Source: Nymphaea colorata (lineage: Eukaryota; Streptophyta; Magnoliopsida; Nymphaeales; Nymphaeaceae). Taken from it: a stretch of DNA of 64,000 nt. Position numbers and translations under genes: made by a program. The stretch lies in contig NC_045140.1 of assembly GCF_008831285.2 (NCBI RefSeq), positions 5,683,528 through 5,747,527 of the forward strand, in the 5' to 3' direction. Within the stretch, counting starts at the first letter, position 1, and the number at the start of each line of letters is the position of its first letter. A model generated the notes under the pieces. The model saw only the letters and a program-made list of their open reading frames with translations, was not told the origin of the DNA and made no database searches. This document shows, piece after piece, positions 49,201 to 61,855 of this stretch.

Positions 49201-52200
49201 CGAAACAAACACGAAACAAGGAAGCTTCCGAGACTGCTGCAGCCATTACCCATTCCAAATCAAATCTGGGAAGACATTTCAATGGATTTCATTGAAGGTC
49301 TTCCTAATTCCAAGGGTAAGTCAGTGGTCTGGGTGGTGGTCAACCGACTATCCAAATACGCACATTTCATAGTGCTGGCTCATTCTTTTACAGCCAAATC
49401 AGTGGCACAAGCATTCCAAGACTCAGTAGGGTGGTTACATGGCATGCCACGCTCCATTGTGAGCGATAGAGACTCTTTTTCTTGAGCACATTTTGGAAAG
49501 AGATTTCCAACTACACGGGACAAAACTGCAAATGAGCACGGCCAACCATCCACAATCAGATGGTCGGACCGAAACAGTTAACAAAAGTTTGGAGACATAC
49601 CTCTGTTGCTTTGCAGGCCAACCAAAAGCTGGGCAGACTACCTGGGCCGAATTTGCATATAACACAGGAAGGAACTCCTGTTATAGGTATTTCCCCTTTT
49701 GAAGGTGTGTATGGCAGACCCCCTCCCGACTTACGCAAGTACCAGCTAGGCACTGTCAGGTAAGAAGTGGTGGACTGAACCCTTTGGGGAAGAACAAAAG
49801 GCACAAGTTGTCTCCATGATTTGTAGGCCTCATGAAATTGAGAAAAGAGTTGGTTCACTAGCCTATGAACTAAAGTTACCCAAAGGGAGCCTCACATATC
49901 CAGTCTTCCATGTCTCCAAACTCAAGCCATGTTACAAGGTGCCCACAATAGCTCAGGCACCAGCGCTAGAGGACACTCGACATTTCGTTCAAAACAAAAA
50001 CTTAGGAACACACAACACTCACACAGTAGATGGGAAAAAGGGGATAGAATGGCTAATCCAATGGTCAAGCAATGACAATCTACCTGCAACTTGGGAACAA
50101 GCAAAGGACACTCAGAGGCGATTTCCAGAGTTAGCACCTTGAGCACAAGGTGCTTCGTTGGGGGATATAGTTGTTAGGCACAATATCAATAAGGCTTCTG
50201 TGGGGAGCTTGTCATACATTTTTCAGTTTCAGTCGTCAATCTTTTTGTGTTTTGGGTCCTTAGGTATGACCAACGAGTCAGTAAGCCTGTAGTCGGGTCA
50301 GGTGGACAGTCCAGTTATGGAATAAACCCAGCCCACGACACTCGTATCTATTGTAAGGGGAGTTAACCCTAAAAGGATAATGAAGAATTTGAGTCATTAA
50401 GACAAACCTAGGCTTTGTCTCTCGTGTGGGTGAGTGCATAAACAGGAGTTAGTAAGAACAACACTAACATTAGCATGGGAAACTCCAAATCAGAGTGCTT
50501 CAATAAATCAGAACCATACAACATGGGAGATACTATGTCACACAAGGGTGGTTGTGGATATGGCATTTTTCAAAAGACAACATAGGTGCAGTGTGTGTGT
50601 GTATATGGGTGTATGTGTGTATGTGTAAGGTGTACCTGAAGGCAAATGAAACAAGAAGTCCAGGAAAGAGAATGTCCCCAAATCCAATCATATCATATCC
50701 ACCCCAAGGATCAAAAAAGCGAGGAATTCTTAATAGCATAGGAAGACTTTCACCACCACTGTTATCACCCCGAGCAACCTGTATAACAGACAATAATACA
50801 AAGAATTTAGTGCCACTATAAAATCTACCAATCAGCATTAGATCCAAAAAATACACAACATTTGGCATATGAAAGAAAGAAATAAGCTTGAGAACTACGT
50901 ATGTAAATCCTATATCATGTAGGTGTGCCTGTCGAATATATGGGTGCATGTGTGCACGTGCATATGTGTGCATGTGTATGTTTGCATAAAGAGTGTGTGT
51001 GTGTGTCTATTCCACAGATGCATGATATGAACAGAGTACATAGATAAACATAACTCATGTACACACATACAAATGCATATTTCACAGCCTTTGGCCGGTT
51101 ATAAAATATTTACGGATTATATCAACACAAAGTAAGGGCTATGGAAACTCAACCCTTTCTTCATTACCTGTATAAAATGAAGAAATATGCAACAAGCCAA
51201 ACAGAAAATGACCAAAAGAATATGTGGAAATTTACCGCAATCATTACACTTTCATGGAAGAGAAGTGGTGATATGAAGACCCAGAAAATATCATAGATGA
51301 AAGCACAGCTCAAAAGTACCGAAGCAACCTGAAAAAGGAACAAACATGTCAAACCAGAAGTAATATATAAAATAGAGGAAAGAAAGAGCAAAAAAGGATA
51401 AAAGATCAGGGGAAACAATTTACCTTGATGTTGGGTAATCGGGCCATTTGTAAAACGGTTATCATCAGAGAAACACCCTGCCATCAGGTAATTTTAGTGA
51501 TATTAGTAAATGCAGGAGACTTTCATACTGACAACATCAATCTTGTAAAGCAATAAAATCTTGGACAGAGCTGGTACGAGCCAAGGTCAGGCTGAATCAC
51601 CTTAACTAGCCAATCAGTAGTTGAAGTTAATAAGTCATTCATATTTATCTTCATCACTTCTATCAAGAGCAGGCAACACTAATCAAATGTATAAGTGTCA
51701 TATGCTTTTCTTCACTAACTTGGATGTGTCTTACTGAAGAAGTTTATTTCTGAGAAGAAAATTAATCATGCATATTATGTTCATTACTTGAACATTACTA
51801 GCTTAATCCTATGTCAAGTCTAAACCAGGATGAGCTACAAAACTTTCCAGCTTTAACAAATAAACGAGAAACTGTCTTTGGTAAATTCATTGAAAGATGA
51901 TTTCTTTCTTTTTGATCTACAAAAATGCATAGTGTTGCCTATATTGGACGAGTCCAAGACTCCAAAATTAGATATATAGTTTAAGGTCTTAATAATAACT
52001 ACAAATTTATTTCTCGAGTAAAAGTTACAAAATAAGCTAAAAAAATTAGGAAATTATTTCCCATGGAAGCACATGAATTGCAATAACCATAAGTTATACA
52101 ACAATGTCAACAAAATAACAAGTGACAAATGTCATTAACAAAAACATAAAAACTCAAAGTGCCCCTACTAACTGAACTTAGTAAAGGCTCGAACTGTTGT

Positions 52201-52991
52201 CATATTTAATGAAGATGCTGGAGAATGTGACTGCTGGAATGATGGATAAAGCTGTGGCCACATTGGTGATTCTTGCTAGCAATCAGGAAGGCAAGTTGGC
52301 AATAGGGCAAGCAGAACTTATAACTGTTCTGGTGGATGCGATGAAAATAAATTCACCAAGAAACATGGAGAACGGTGTGACTCTGCTGCTTGTTCTGTGC
52401 ACAAGCAGTGAACGCTACCTAACAGTTGCTCATGGGCTGGGGTTGGAGGGAGTGTTGAAGGAACTGACTGAAACTGGCATCCAGAGATTAGCAGAAAGCA
52501 GGATCCTTTCTGGAGCATATGTTTGTACTTATTTGATTCAGATCTCATTTTTTATCTAAGTTGTCAACATCCAAATGAACACCAGCCAAGGTTCTAAAAT
52601 GTCTAGTCAAGACCAGCAGGTTTGAGTCCGTCCAAGTTGGTTAACTAAAATGAAAATAATAGAAAGATATAGAAACCCAACGAGATACACAGAACGATGT
52701 ACATAAAAAAAAAAAAACAGAGAACACATATACAAATATACAGGACAAACATATACACAAATGTTAACATTAAACACATATATGTAAAACATATGCACAG
52801 ACGGGTATATAGAGATACAGAAACACATGCACAAGAACATGCAAATATATATATATATATATATATATTTGTGGATTTCTCCATCTGTGGACAGAGAAAT
52901 CCTATGCCCTCTCACAGCACACTATCCGATGCAAGACAACATGTGGCCATATGGATGGAACTCAAGATGGCCGGAGGATTTCAGATATATA

Positions 52992-53032
<41 letters not shown>

Positions 53033-56000
53033 TTGCTGGTGAAAAAGGAAACTTATCTTCTTAACAAAAAGGAGAAAAACATCTCCAAAACTGACCCAGA
53101 AACCTGCTATGCATTCACCCTCTAGCATGGACTAGTCAACTTAGTCAATGGATGACAAATCCGTGGTCCATGACTTTACTGACTACATGGCCATGGACTA
53201 GAAAGGAGACTATCCACTAGGGTGACTACTTAATTGGTGGACCAACTAGTCACTTAGGATGATGACACAACTTGTGACATCATTATCTACCATTGGAGAT
53301 AGGGTCAATCTTCCAAATCTCGTCCAAATTTTCTCTGATACGGCAGAACCAGACTTTGGCTGACCTTGGACTGGCATGGTGTTGAATACAACCAATGCAG
53401 TTTCAGCTGCATCAGGAAATAAACTTTAAAAAATAAAGGAAACATAAGAAGTAAGAAGCTTACTAGAATATCTTGTCCAACCCAGGCATAAGATGCATGC
53501 TGATTTGCAGCCCAAAATATAGCAAAAGCTGCACAAAAAGGTAAAATAACAACTGACAATAGCAAAACTTCACCAATCAAAGGAATATTAATTGTCTTCT
53601 CGCCACATCCTCCACACATCCTGGATGAAATAATTGAGTATCAGATCAGGTAAAGCACCACTCCATGAAATAGACTGTCAAGCCATGACATACCTTGAGA
53701 TTAGTGTCACTAGGCATACATGCATTCCCTGAAAAGTAAAGAACCTTTATTAGATGGTTCAGGATCCACAATAATGTGAAGCATACAACAATGAACCATG
53801 TGCAACTACGCAGCCACCACCAATTAGCAATTCACCTAAGTTCACCAAAAGCTTTCTGTTCTACAGTGTTTCCATCTCACAACGTAACTTCCATTACAAC
53901 TGAAGAAACAAAAGAATCCATTTATAATTAAAAAGTCTTTCTTTTGAAGCATCTGCATTTATTCGAGTATCCTTCTAAAATAAAAAAAGCACCCAGCAAA
54001 CATAAGTACTATTCTCCCATCGCTTCATCCATCTTCCACCCAGATATTGATGCACTTCTGTGCAACTTTCTCTACAGGATGCTTCTGTATGATATGCTCA
54101 TCAGTTAAACTGTTGGCAGTCACTTCTTGTCCATATTACATGGGCATGAATGCGGAGGTACAACGCATGTATGAAGTGTGCATTAATTGCATAAGTATTA
54201 AAATTAGGTACGAGTGTAACATCCAACATATGGAATGGTTCAGGAAGAGTCGTGTCTGAAAAAAAAAATTGAAAGAAAACGGACTTGATATAAACATAAA
54301 ATTAATTACTACCTTCTGAGTCCTTGTTTATATTATTTTCTTAGTGTATACCTCAAACCAAGCAGGCTATATGACATCTTAGTATTTGCCAGATTGGGTC
54401 CCTGGGTGAAATTTTAGTCTGGTCATTATAAGCATCATCAGAATCATGTTCAACTCTCAAACCTAAGTTCCAATATATGACGATGTTTGCCCTTAAGGAG
54501 GGTCAATCATAACATTTTACCTGCGGAAACAACTTGGGAATAGTCTCATATTTTAGAAACTTAAAGAAAATGAAATTTCATCCATATTTTATCACCTTGT
54601 GTACTACTACTTAGGTCTTCTGGACCCCAAATCAAATCAAGCTAAAGGGTAGGATGGATTCACGAGACTCAGCCTAATTGCTACTATGGGAGAGCGCTAT
54701 GCATGTTCATGGAAAAAAATACATACAATATACAACAACATTAAACTTAATGAACAGTTTTGTATAACATCGAAAGCACCTGCATGCCAGGTTCATAGAA
54801 GTATTCCATGTTATATAGTTGCATGGATTAAATGAGCAGCTAAATTTGCTGCATCTCTATGTAAACGTGAAGCTATCTACATGCTTGCTGCTGTTAATCA
54901 ATTTAGCAATAAATTAACTTTTCTTCCGAAATAATTCAGTGATATTTAAGTCAACCATAGTCACAAAAAATGTGATGCAAAAAATGTGAAAAATAAGAAG
55001 AAACACTAAAAATGTGTTTTTCTTTAAACAGCAGAACAAAAAACGCAAAAAGATGCATTTTTTTGCATTTTTCCCCTTCTTTCATTTTAGGCATTTTTTC
55101 ACGTTTTTTAATGTCAGGCTACTTGTTTCCATTTTTTTTTTTTTTGTTTCTTGCTTATCTACTCATTTTTTTATGTTGCCTTATTAGATTCTTGTGTATT
55201 TTAGTTTTCCATAATTTTTAGGATTTTTAATTTTTTAAAAAAATTACCATACTTTTCCTGTTTTTCCCCTTTTTTCAAGCTCACTATATTATACCCCAAG
55301 AAAACCTTGCCGTTTACAATGCAAAAACGGTATTCGTGACTAAGCATAACATTTTATGAAAAATGGCTGTCTTGATGAAAAATGCCCAAGCTGGGGCAGT
55401 ATAAAGCAGGGTAGGCACCATGAAAAGGAATAACCTTATGAATGTTTTAGAAGTAAACTATGAAAAAGTTAAAAACCTTAAAATTGCTTGACAGCTATTA
55501 AACAGAACACAAGATAAATTACAGAGCAATCACAAGCATGGAAAAAGCAAGAATTTACTGATAAAAGATGAGAAGAGACCACACTACAAGAAGCAATATC
55601 AGAAACCATAAGAAACTCAAGTTTCAGTCCACATGAACATACACATATTTAAGGATAACAAACAATGTGCATACCTCAATGCCCCCAATGCAGAATAGAA
55701 CAATAAGCAGCCAAATAAACCAGGAAGACATAAAATAGTATAACAGCATCAGAAATGCAGATGCCAATATTATGAAAATGACAGCTCCTTTTGCATTGAT
55801 GTCAAGAATCTCCTTCTCAGAATCATCCTTTACAGTTGCTCCAGAATTGTGGGTATCCTAAAGCAAAACAAAAGAAAACATGTAGTTCCAGGCATATTAT
55901 AAGTTTAAAGCAGAAAAGGAATCTGTACAGTAATGCAGGAGTGACACCGGTGTATGGAATATGGAATATAAAAGAACGTTATCCACCACGTAATACAACC

Positions 56001-59000
56001 ATGCAAGGGACATGAAACTAGCTTAGTAGACCTAACCATGTTTCATGTGCCAGTAACACTTCAGTAATCCACATCAGCATAAGCATTGATCAATCTAAAA
56101 TAAGCAAAATTCTCTTTCACAATAATAGACTTGGCAACATGAAACTAAAGAGGTTTTACTTAGTTCATGTCAGGAAGCAGATATAAACAATCAGATAAAA
56201 CATGCAGGCAACCAGGAGACCAAACATGCAATAGAAACACCGAAGAGATATTTGGTCACACTTTCACCACTGTAGACCTGCCAATCTAAAAATCTTATGG
56301 TATTAGCCACCCTCAACAGCAAAGCTTAATCTGGCTCTCTAGTTTGAAGCAAAATCTGCTCAGGTCACATTGCCTTTTATCCCATGCAAAACATTATCTC
56401 CTTATATATGAGTCATCTTAGAAACTCCGAAAAAAAAAAGGTTATACTTATACCATCTTATCGCCAGACATATCATAATCCTAGAACAACTACATTTTTT
56501 TCTATTACTATCTTCTTCACGGAAAGATAAGTCTGTACCTTGGATAAAAGGGGAAAATCTCATGATTCACCTGCTTGTTTTCTTGAAATATTTTCTTTAA
56601 GGAAAAAAAAATCATTTTTACATAACAAGATAGTTAATAAGGAGTTGCAAGTTGATCACAAGTTTCAAAGAAGTGGGACTTCTATCTCTAAGCTCATTTA
56701 CATGATATCCATCATCAAGCAAATTTGGTAAGCTCTTTTGGATGTAGCAAAAAATAGGCAAAGTTCAGGATCTAGGTCTCTTTTCAACTTTTTGAGATTT
56801 AAAAACATTTCAATATGCAGTTTTTTATTGATTTGTGATTAGCAAATAAATAATACAATCTGGAATTAAATCTTTGAGCTGCCTTCAGCATCCTGGCTAG
56901 GCCAAGTCTCCTGGCCAGGCATCTACCAGACCTTTCGAAGACCTGGTTCCTAAATATGAAATAAGTCCTTTTGACAACATAAATGCTCAGGTTTAGCCAT
57001 CTTAGATCATGAATTCTCAGTCTAGAAATTTATGCAAGATCACAATTTTATTGGACCAATTTCCATCCAGTCAACATCTGGTACCCGATCCAGAATCAGG
57101 TTTTATCATTTCTAATGGCCTGGGTGTAGCATCATAACATCCATCATCACATCATGCTGCTAAGACTTTCTACGGCCACATTAATTCTTCTGGTTCAGAT
57201 TTACAAATCCTTCAACATGGCAAACTCTTGATATGCTGAATGGATTTCTGATGCAAGGACATATAAAAAGGGCAAGGTAGACAAGAACGTGGAAAAGTAC
57301 TTCTACCAGTATGTGGGACAACGTCAGTAACATGTTAGTAATGGATCTCCGATGGCCACAAGAAGAAAGGAAAACATGAGGAGGAAAACAGGACAAACTA
57401 GAGGATCATATTCAGCACTTTGATATCATTAGATTCCTCATCACTTGTGATGCAAAATGAAAGCATAACCAAGTCTTGTAATTGGATCTAGTTAGATTTT
57501 AGTACTTGTAAATGGATCCAGATCCACAATCCATCCCTTTCTCTATATAAAGGGACGTTGGTTCATTTTGTAAGGACAGTCAATCAGTTGAAAGAAATGA
57601 AATGCAATCTCCTTTTAGTTTTCTCTGTTCTTCTTGTTCATTTGATCATTTGCTTGAGTTTTAGTTAGTTTAAGTTTAGTTTTAGTTTAGTTGTGAATGC
57701 AGTTGGATTAAGATTCGTTAATCTTAATTCCTTCTTGCATCAATTGGAATCAGAGCGAGGCTTTACGAACATGAAAGACGAAGTTCAGCAAACCTTGCTG
57801 ACTTTAGCAAGGCAGGAATCTAATTCATCTTATATTAGACAAGGAGCTGCTGCTTTAACGAGAAAAGTGGATGGATTGGAAGCCTCTCTCGATAGATTCA
57901 TGGACGAAATCAGAGAAATATTCTGCTCGGCTCTATAGAACGTGCAAATCGTTCATGGACTTGTTGTTGCAGACATTCGTCCGGCCATCGGCGCTTCTGA
58001 TGCTGAAATGAGAAGAGGCGAACAGTCATCAAGGGTCCCATCAGAGCCCCCTTGCGTTCGTCTGGAGGAAGTGGAGAACCAGCTGCTTCATCTTTTTTCC
58101 ATCGACAGACGGAATCTACAGCCGCGGGTAGACTGGAGGCAAGGAATCCAGCCACCATTTCTTCGACCGGTGGAATAGCCGGAGCTACAAAGACTAACGG
58201 CCAGAAAGTTGCTGATCCAATCTCGGTTTGGGGGCAAAGGGTGTTGGAGATGACCGTCGGTCATCAGTATGCCGGAATGCAATGGGCGAACCTTCCTTCA
58301 ACTCAACAACTTACGCTGCCAGCAGCCAGCCTTGCCGTCGCCGTGGGTGGGCAACCGGTGGCATGGGAGACAATGGCGACTCAGTTCCCGACTAAAAGAA
58401 GTGCAGAAAACGCTGCGGCAGTAGCAGAACCTTCACTTTTCCACCTGCTCGTGTGAGAGACATGGTGGCCCCGACATCCGAACCAGCTCCGCCCATGGAA
58501 TCACTGCCCGCCGAAGGACCGAAGGCGACAAGTGGCTAGCCGCCTTCCGTCCTGAGAGAGGATGGTTGGGCGGCGGTGGGTGCCCCACTCCCGCCCTCTG
58601 ATTTTCCCCTTCCACCTCTGTTTGAGGCAAAAAGGGGGGAACTCGAGCAGCGCCTCGATCTACCGCTCGAGGATTTGGGCCGAACCGAGTTTTGGACCCG
58701 ATTCGGGTCTGTATCATCTAATTCACGGGTATAAGGGTTCGAATATGGATCCAAATCAGTTATTTCCATCATTTGAAACTGGATCTGATTTGGAGATGCC
58801 CTTAGATCATATTGAAGCTTGTGTTCCTTCTCCAAAGCCACCACCTAAGCCGCTACCTTAATCATCAACAGAAGATAGTGAGCGGACCACCACTTTAGCA
58901 TACACATGCCCGCAGTGGGACCTTTTGTTCAGTAGATCCAAATCCTCTAAGGTGAAGAATCATTTTGACAGAATGAAAAATTTAAACTCGTCGAGGACGA

Positions 59001-61787
59001 CTCTTCTCCAACTAGGGGAGTCTGATGCAAGATGAAAGCATAACCAAATCTTGTAACTGGATCTAGTTAAATTTTAGTACTTGTGAATGGATTCAGATCC
59101 GCAATCCATCCCTTTCTCTATATAAAGGGACACTGGTTCATTTTGTAAGGACAGTCAATCAGTTGAAAGAAATGAAACTGCAATCTCTTTCAGCTTTCTC
59201 TGTTCTTCCAATTAGTTTAGTCATTTGCTTAAAGTAGTCTGCTATTTTTCTCTCTTGTTCTTCCCTTTCCTAAGTTATAATTAGTGTTAAGCATAGTTTT
59301 AGCTTAGTCTTGAATGCACTTGGATTAGGATCCGTGGATATTAATTCCTTCTTGCATCAACTTGGTTGAGGGATAACTTAAGCTTGAATTAGATATGCTA
59401 CCACTAAAAGTTGGAAGACTATACAAAAATGAAATGCTCAATGAGCTATTAAAAGGCTAGCAGATCTCTCAGTCTTCGCGTGTCTTCATCCTTCTGGCAA
59501 TCTACGTGAAGCTGAAAGGCATAGCATGTTAGGATTTGACACATTTTTTGTAGGGATCTTTGTTAATATCTTTATTTTGCTAGTTCTTGTGTTTGCTTTT
59601 TTTTTAATGTTTTTTCTGCATTTTCTTCCTCTGCTGAAAGCCCAGCAATAGAGCAGCTGGGATCCCCAACAGCTATTTTTCTACCTGTTGGGACCCTAAC
59701 AGCTGTTCCCTTGTGTATCTAAATAAGGGCTTCTTGCCCCTTCATAAACGACGTAAAGTAAGATTCTTTGAAGCTATTCTTATTGTGTTTAATTAATTTT
59801 TTATTGCCTTAGAGCACTGTTTCTATCTGTGAGAGATTTTTCTTGTATGTGAAATATTTCTATCTACATTTTCTTTATTATGTGGCTTGGGCATGTGACT
59901 GTCATTATTCATTAAAGAATTCAAGAATACAGGTTTGTGCTAGAATTTAAGGACTAGTTCTAATGTAAGTATGCATATATGTTTTTATATGTACTGTCAT
60001 ATATCTTAAACTCCTAGTAGTTTGATGTATGATTTGTATATATAAATATATGTATGTATGCATAGGCCTTTATGTATTTATTTTCTTTTTATTTTTTTGT
60101 ATTTTTCTGTCTATTTTTTTATTTCCTTTTTTGATCAGCAAGTGAGCTAGTTGTTGGCTGCTCCCATCAGCTAGAAATCTAAACGTTGGAGCTGCCCAAC
60201 AGCGAGCTCCTTTTCTCCTTCTTCCTCTTTTTCTTCTGTAAACAAGGGACTTGGGTCCCTTGCTTTGTATGGGCTTTACGGCCTGGTTTTGTATTTTATT
60301 TGAGATTAATTAGAAGTGTTACAACTCTAGTTTGAGGTTTCTCCTTATGTGATTTCTTGAAGTGGCAGGTATCTTCAAGAGTGTGACTCTTGAAGTATTT
60401 CTATTCTCAAGTTGAGGCCTGGTTTACAGTTTGGACCAATATGTCTCATTTGCTTACATAACTTCTCTTCCATTTCAATAGATAAATGCTTGAGAGCACC
60501 TTATTTGAAATAAGCCAATCAAAGACTCCATGAATGGAAAATAATGTAGACCCAATCAAAGCCTCCATGAATGAACAACAATGTAAGATCTAGGATACGA
60601 GGATTAACAAGACAAATGAGTTGGTAACATATCTAGTATAGCATGACACTAAAACATGTCATGAGGAGAACAGACAGCAAAACTTTGTAAGCCTTAGCAC
60701 AATATTTGCACTAAGAATATTGAGAAAAAACTACTGTTGAATAACACTCTCATTGAGCAGCAGTACCCTTATCAATATCAAAAGGTTACATGCAAGAAAG
60801 TGTGCATGCATACTACAGGATGCAACAAAACTCTCATTAACAAAATGAGTAGAATGCAAAGCAAGGGAAAACACAAGGGAATTGGATAAAATTTCATAGA
60901 ACAGACAATAGAATTGACCCTGAAGCTCACCTTCTTTGTAAGCTGATTGTAGCGTTCATCAGTTTGTTCACAAGCAACAAACTCAGGCCAAAGTGAAGCA
61001 CAAACAATGGTGCCAACAGCAATCACCCATAAGAAAATCTCTGAGAAGTCAACAACTGGTCTCTTTGGAGAGTACAGTGACATTTCCACTGCAGTGACAA
61101 GCACAAGATCCATGTAAGGCTGCCAAAGCATAACAATCAAGTAATAGATTATACCAGAAAATGTACATACGGTTCCCAGTAGAAATAATAAACTAATAAA
61201 ATCAGTTAATTGGAACGTTATGGTACGGTGGCACCTGGAAAGAGGGAAAGAAAATTCCAATGGAATGAAATAATAGAGATCTACGCAATGAAACTCAAAC
61301 CAGGTTTCAGGATGAACCAGATATGGTCTGACCAATGAGGGTGTGTTTGTCGTGTGTGAATTACACTGTTCAAGTGGGATCCCAATCCATATTTTGGAAA
61401 AAATCTGGAATGGCAACAAACAAGGGAATGAAATCCCGGATTTCAGATACAAAACATGGATTCCTTTCCATGGATTTCAATCACACGCACGAGGGATACG
61501 ATTAAAATCCCTGAAAATTTTTTTCCCCATTAGGGCTTGTGTGATTTCTCTCTCTCTCTCTCTCACTTCTTCGTCCCTTCACTGCCTCCATCTCCTGCCC
61601 ATGGTAGCGAACCTGGGCAAAATGCATAAATGGCAAAATCCATACCTCCCAGTGACTGTAGGATGCAGCCTTCTCATCATAAGTTTTGTATCCCCCCTCA
61701 TGTTCTTTCTTTAGCCATCATTGATATGTCACAGATCCGAGTAAACTGTCCCTCTCTCTCTCTCTCTCTCTCTCATATGCATAACTG

Positions 61788-61855
<68 letters not shown>

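Larger units (their letters stand above)
46037..50469 (+). mobile_element. decayed Ty3/gypsy chromovirus-type LTR retrotransposon
   Basis: LTRs at 46037-46326 (290 bp) and 50172-50469 (298 bp) both run from TGTTAGGCAC to CTAACA. Flanks are CTAGC (left) and TTAGC (right), a TSD with one mismatch. A primer-binding site TGGTATCAAAGCC begins at 46329 and a G-rich tract (GTTGGGGGATATAG) precedes the right LTR. The pol order RT, RNase H, integrase, then a chromodomain-like end marks it as a chromovirus. It is antisense to the SPPL gene and is interrupted by a TIR element at 48573-48954. Confidence 0.92.
44489..50635 (-). other. 6.1-kb SPPL intron carrying a gypsy element
   Basis: Between the exon with GFGD (50636-50778) and the exon with KKDILNGYF (44418-44488). 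The gypsy remnant 46037-50469 fills most of it. The rest (44489-46036) is AT-rich with no recognised feature. Confidence 0.85.
55858..60930 (-). other. 5.1-kb SPPL intron with two LTR-element insertions
   Basis: Between exons 60931-61088 and 55675-55857. It holds the TRIM-like element (57448-59359) and the solo LTR (59938-60428). The rest is AT-rich and non-coding. The gene-sense donor GTGAGC (60930) and acceptor CTTTAG (55858) are intact. Confidence 0.85.

Noticed and set aside
55570-55590. CACTACAAGAAG as a CACTA end
   Set aside because: Isolated 12 bp without subterminal repeats or partner end.
61100-61452. N-terminal part of a 224-residue SPPL frame
   Set aside because: Only 60931-61088 is coding. 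The remainder is intron upstream of the acceptor CAG at 61089-61091.
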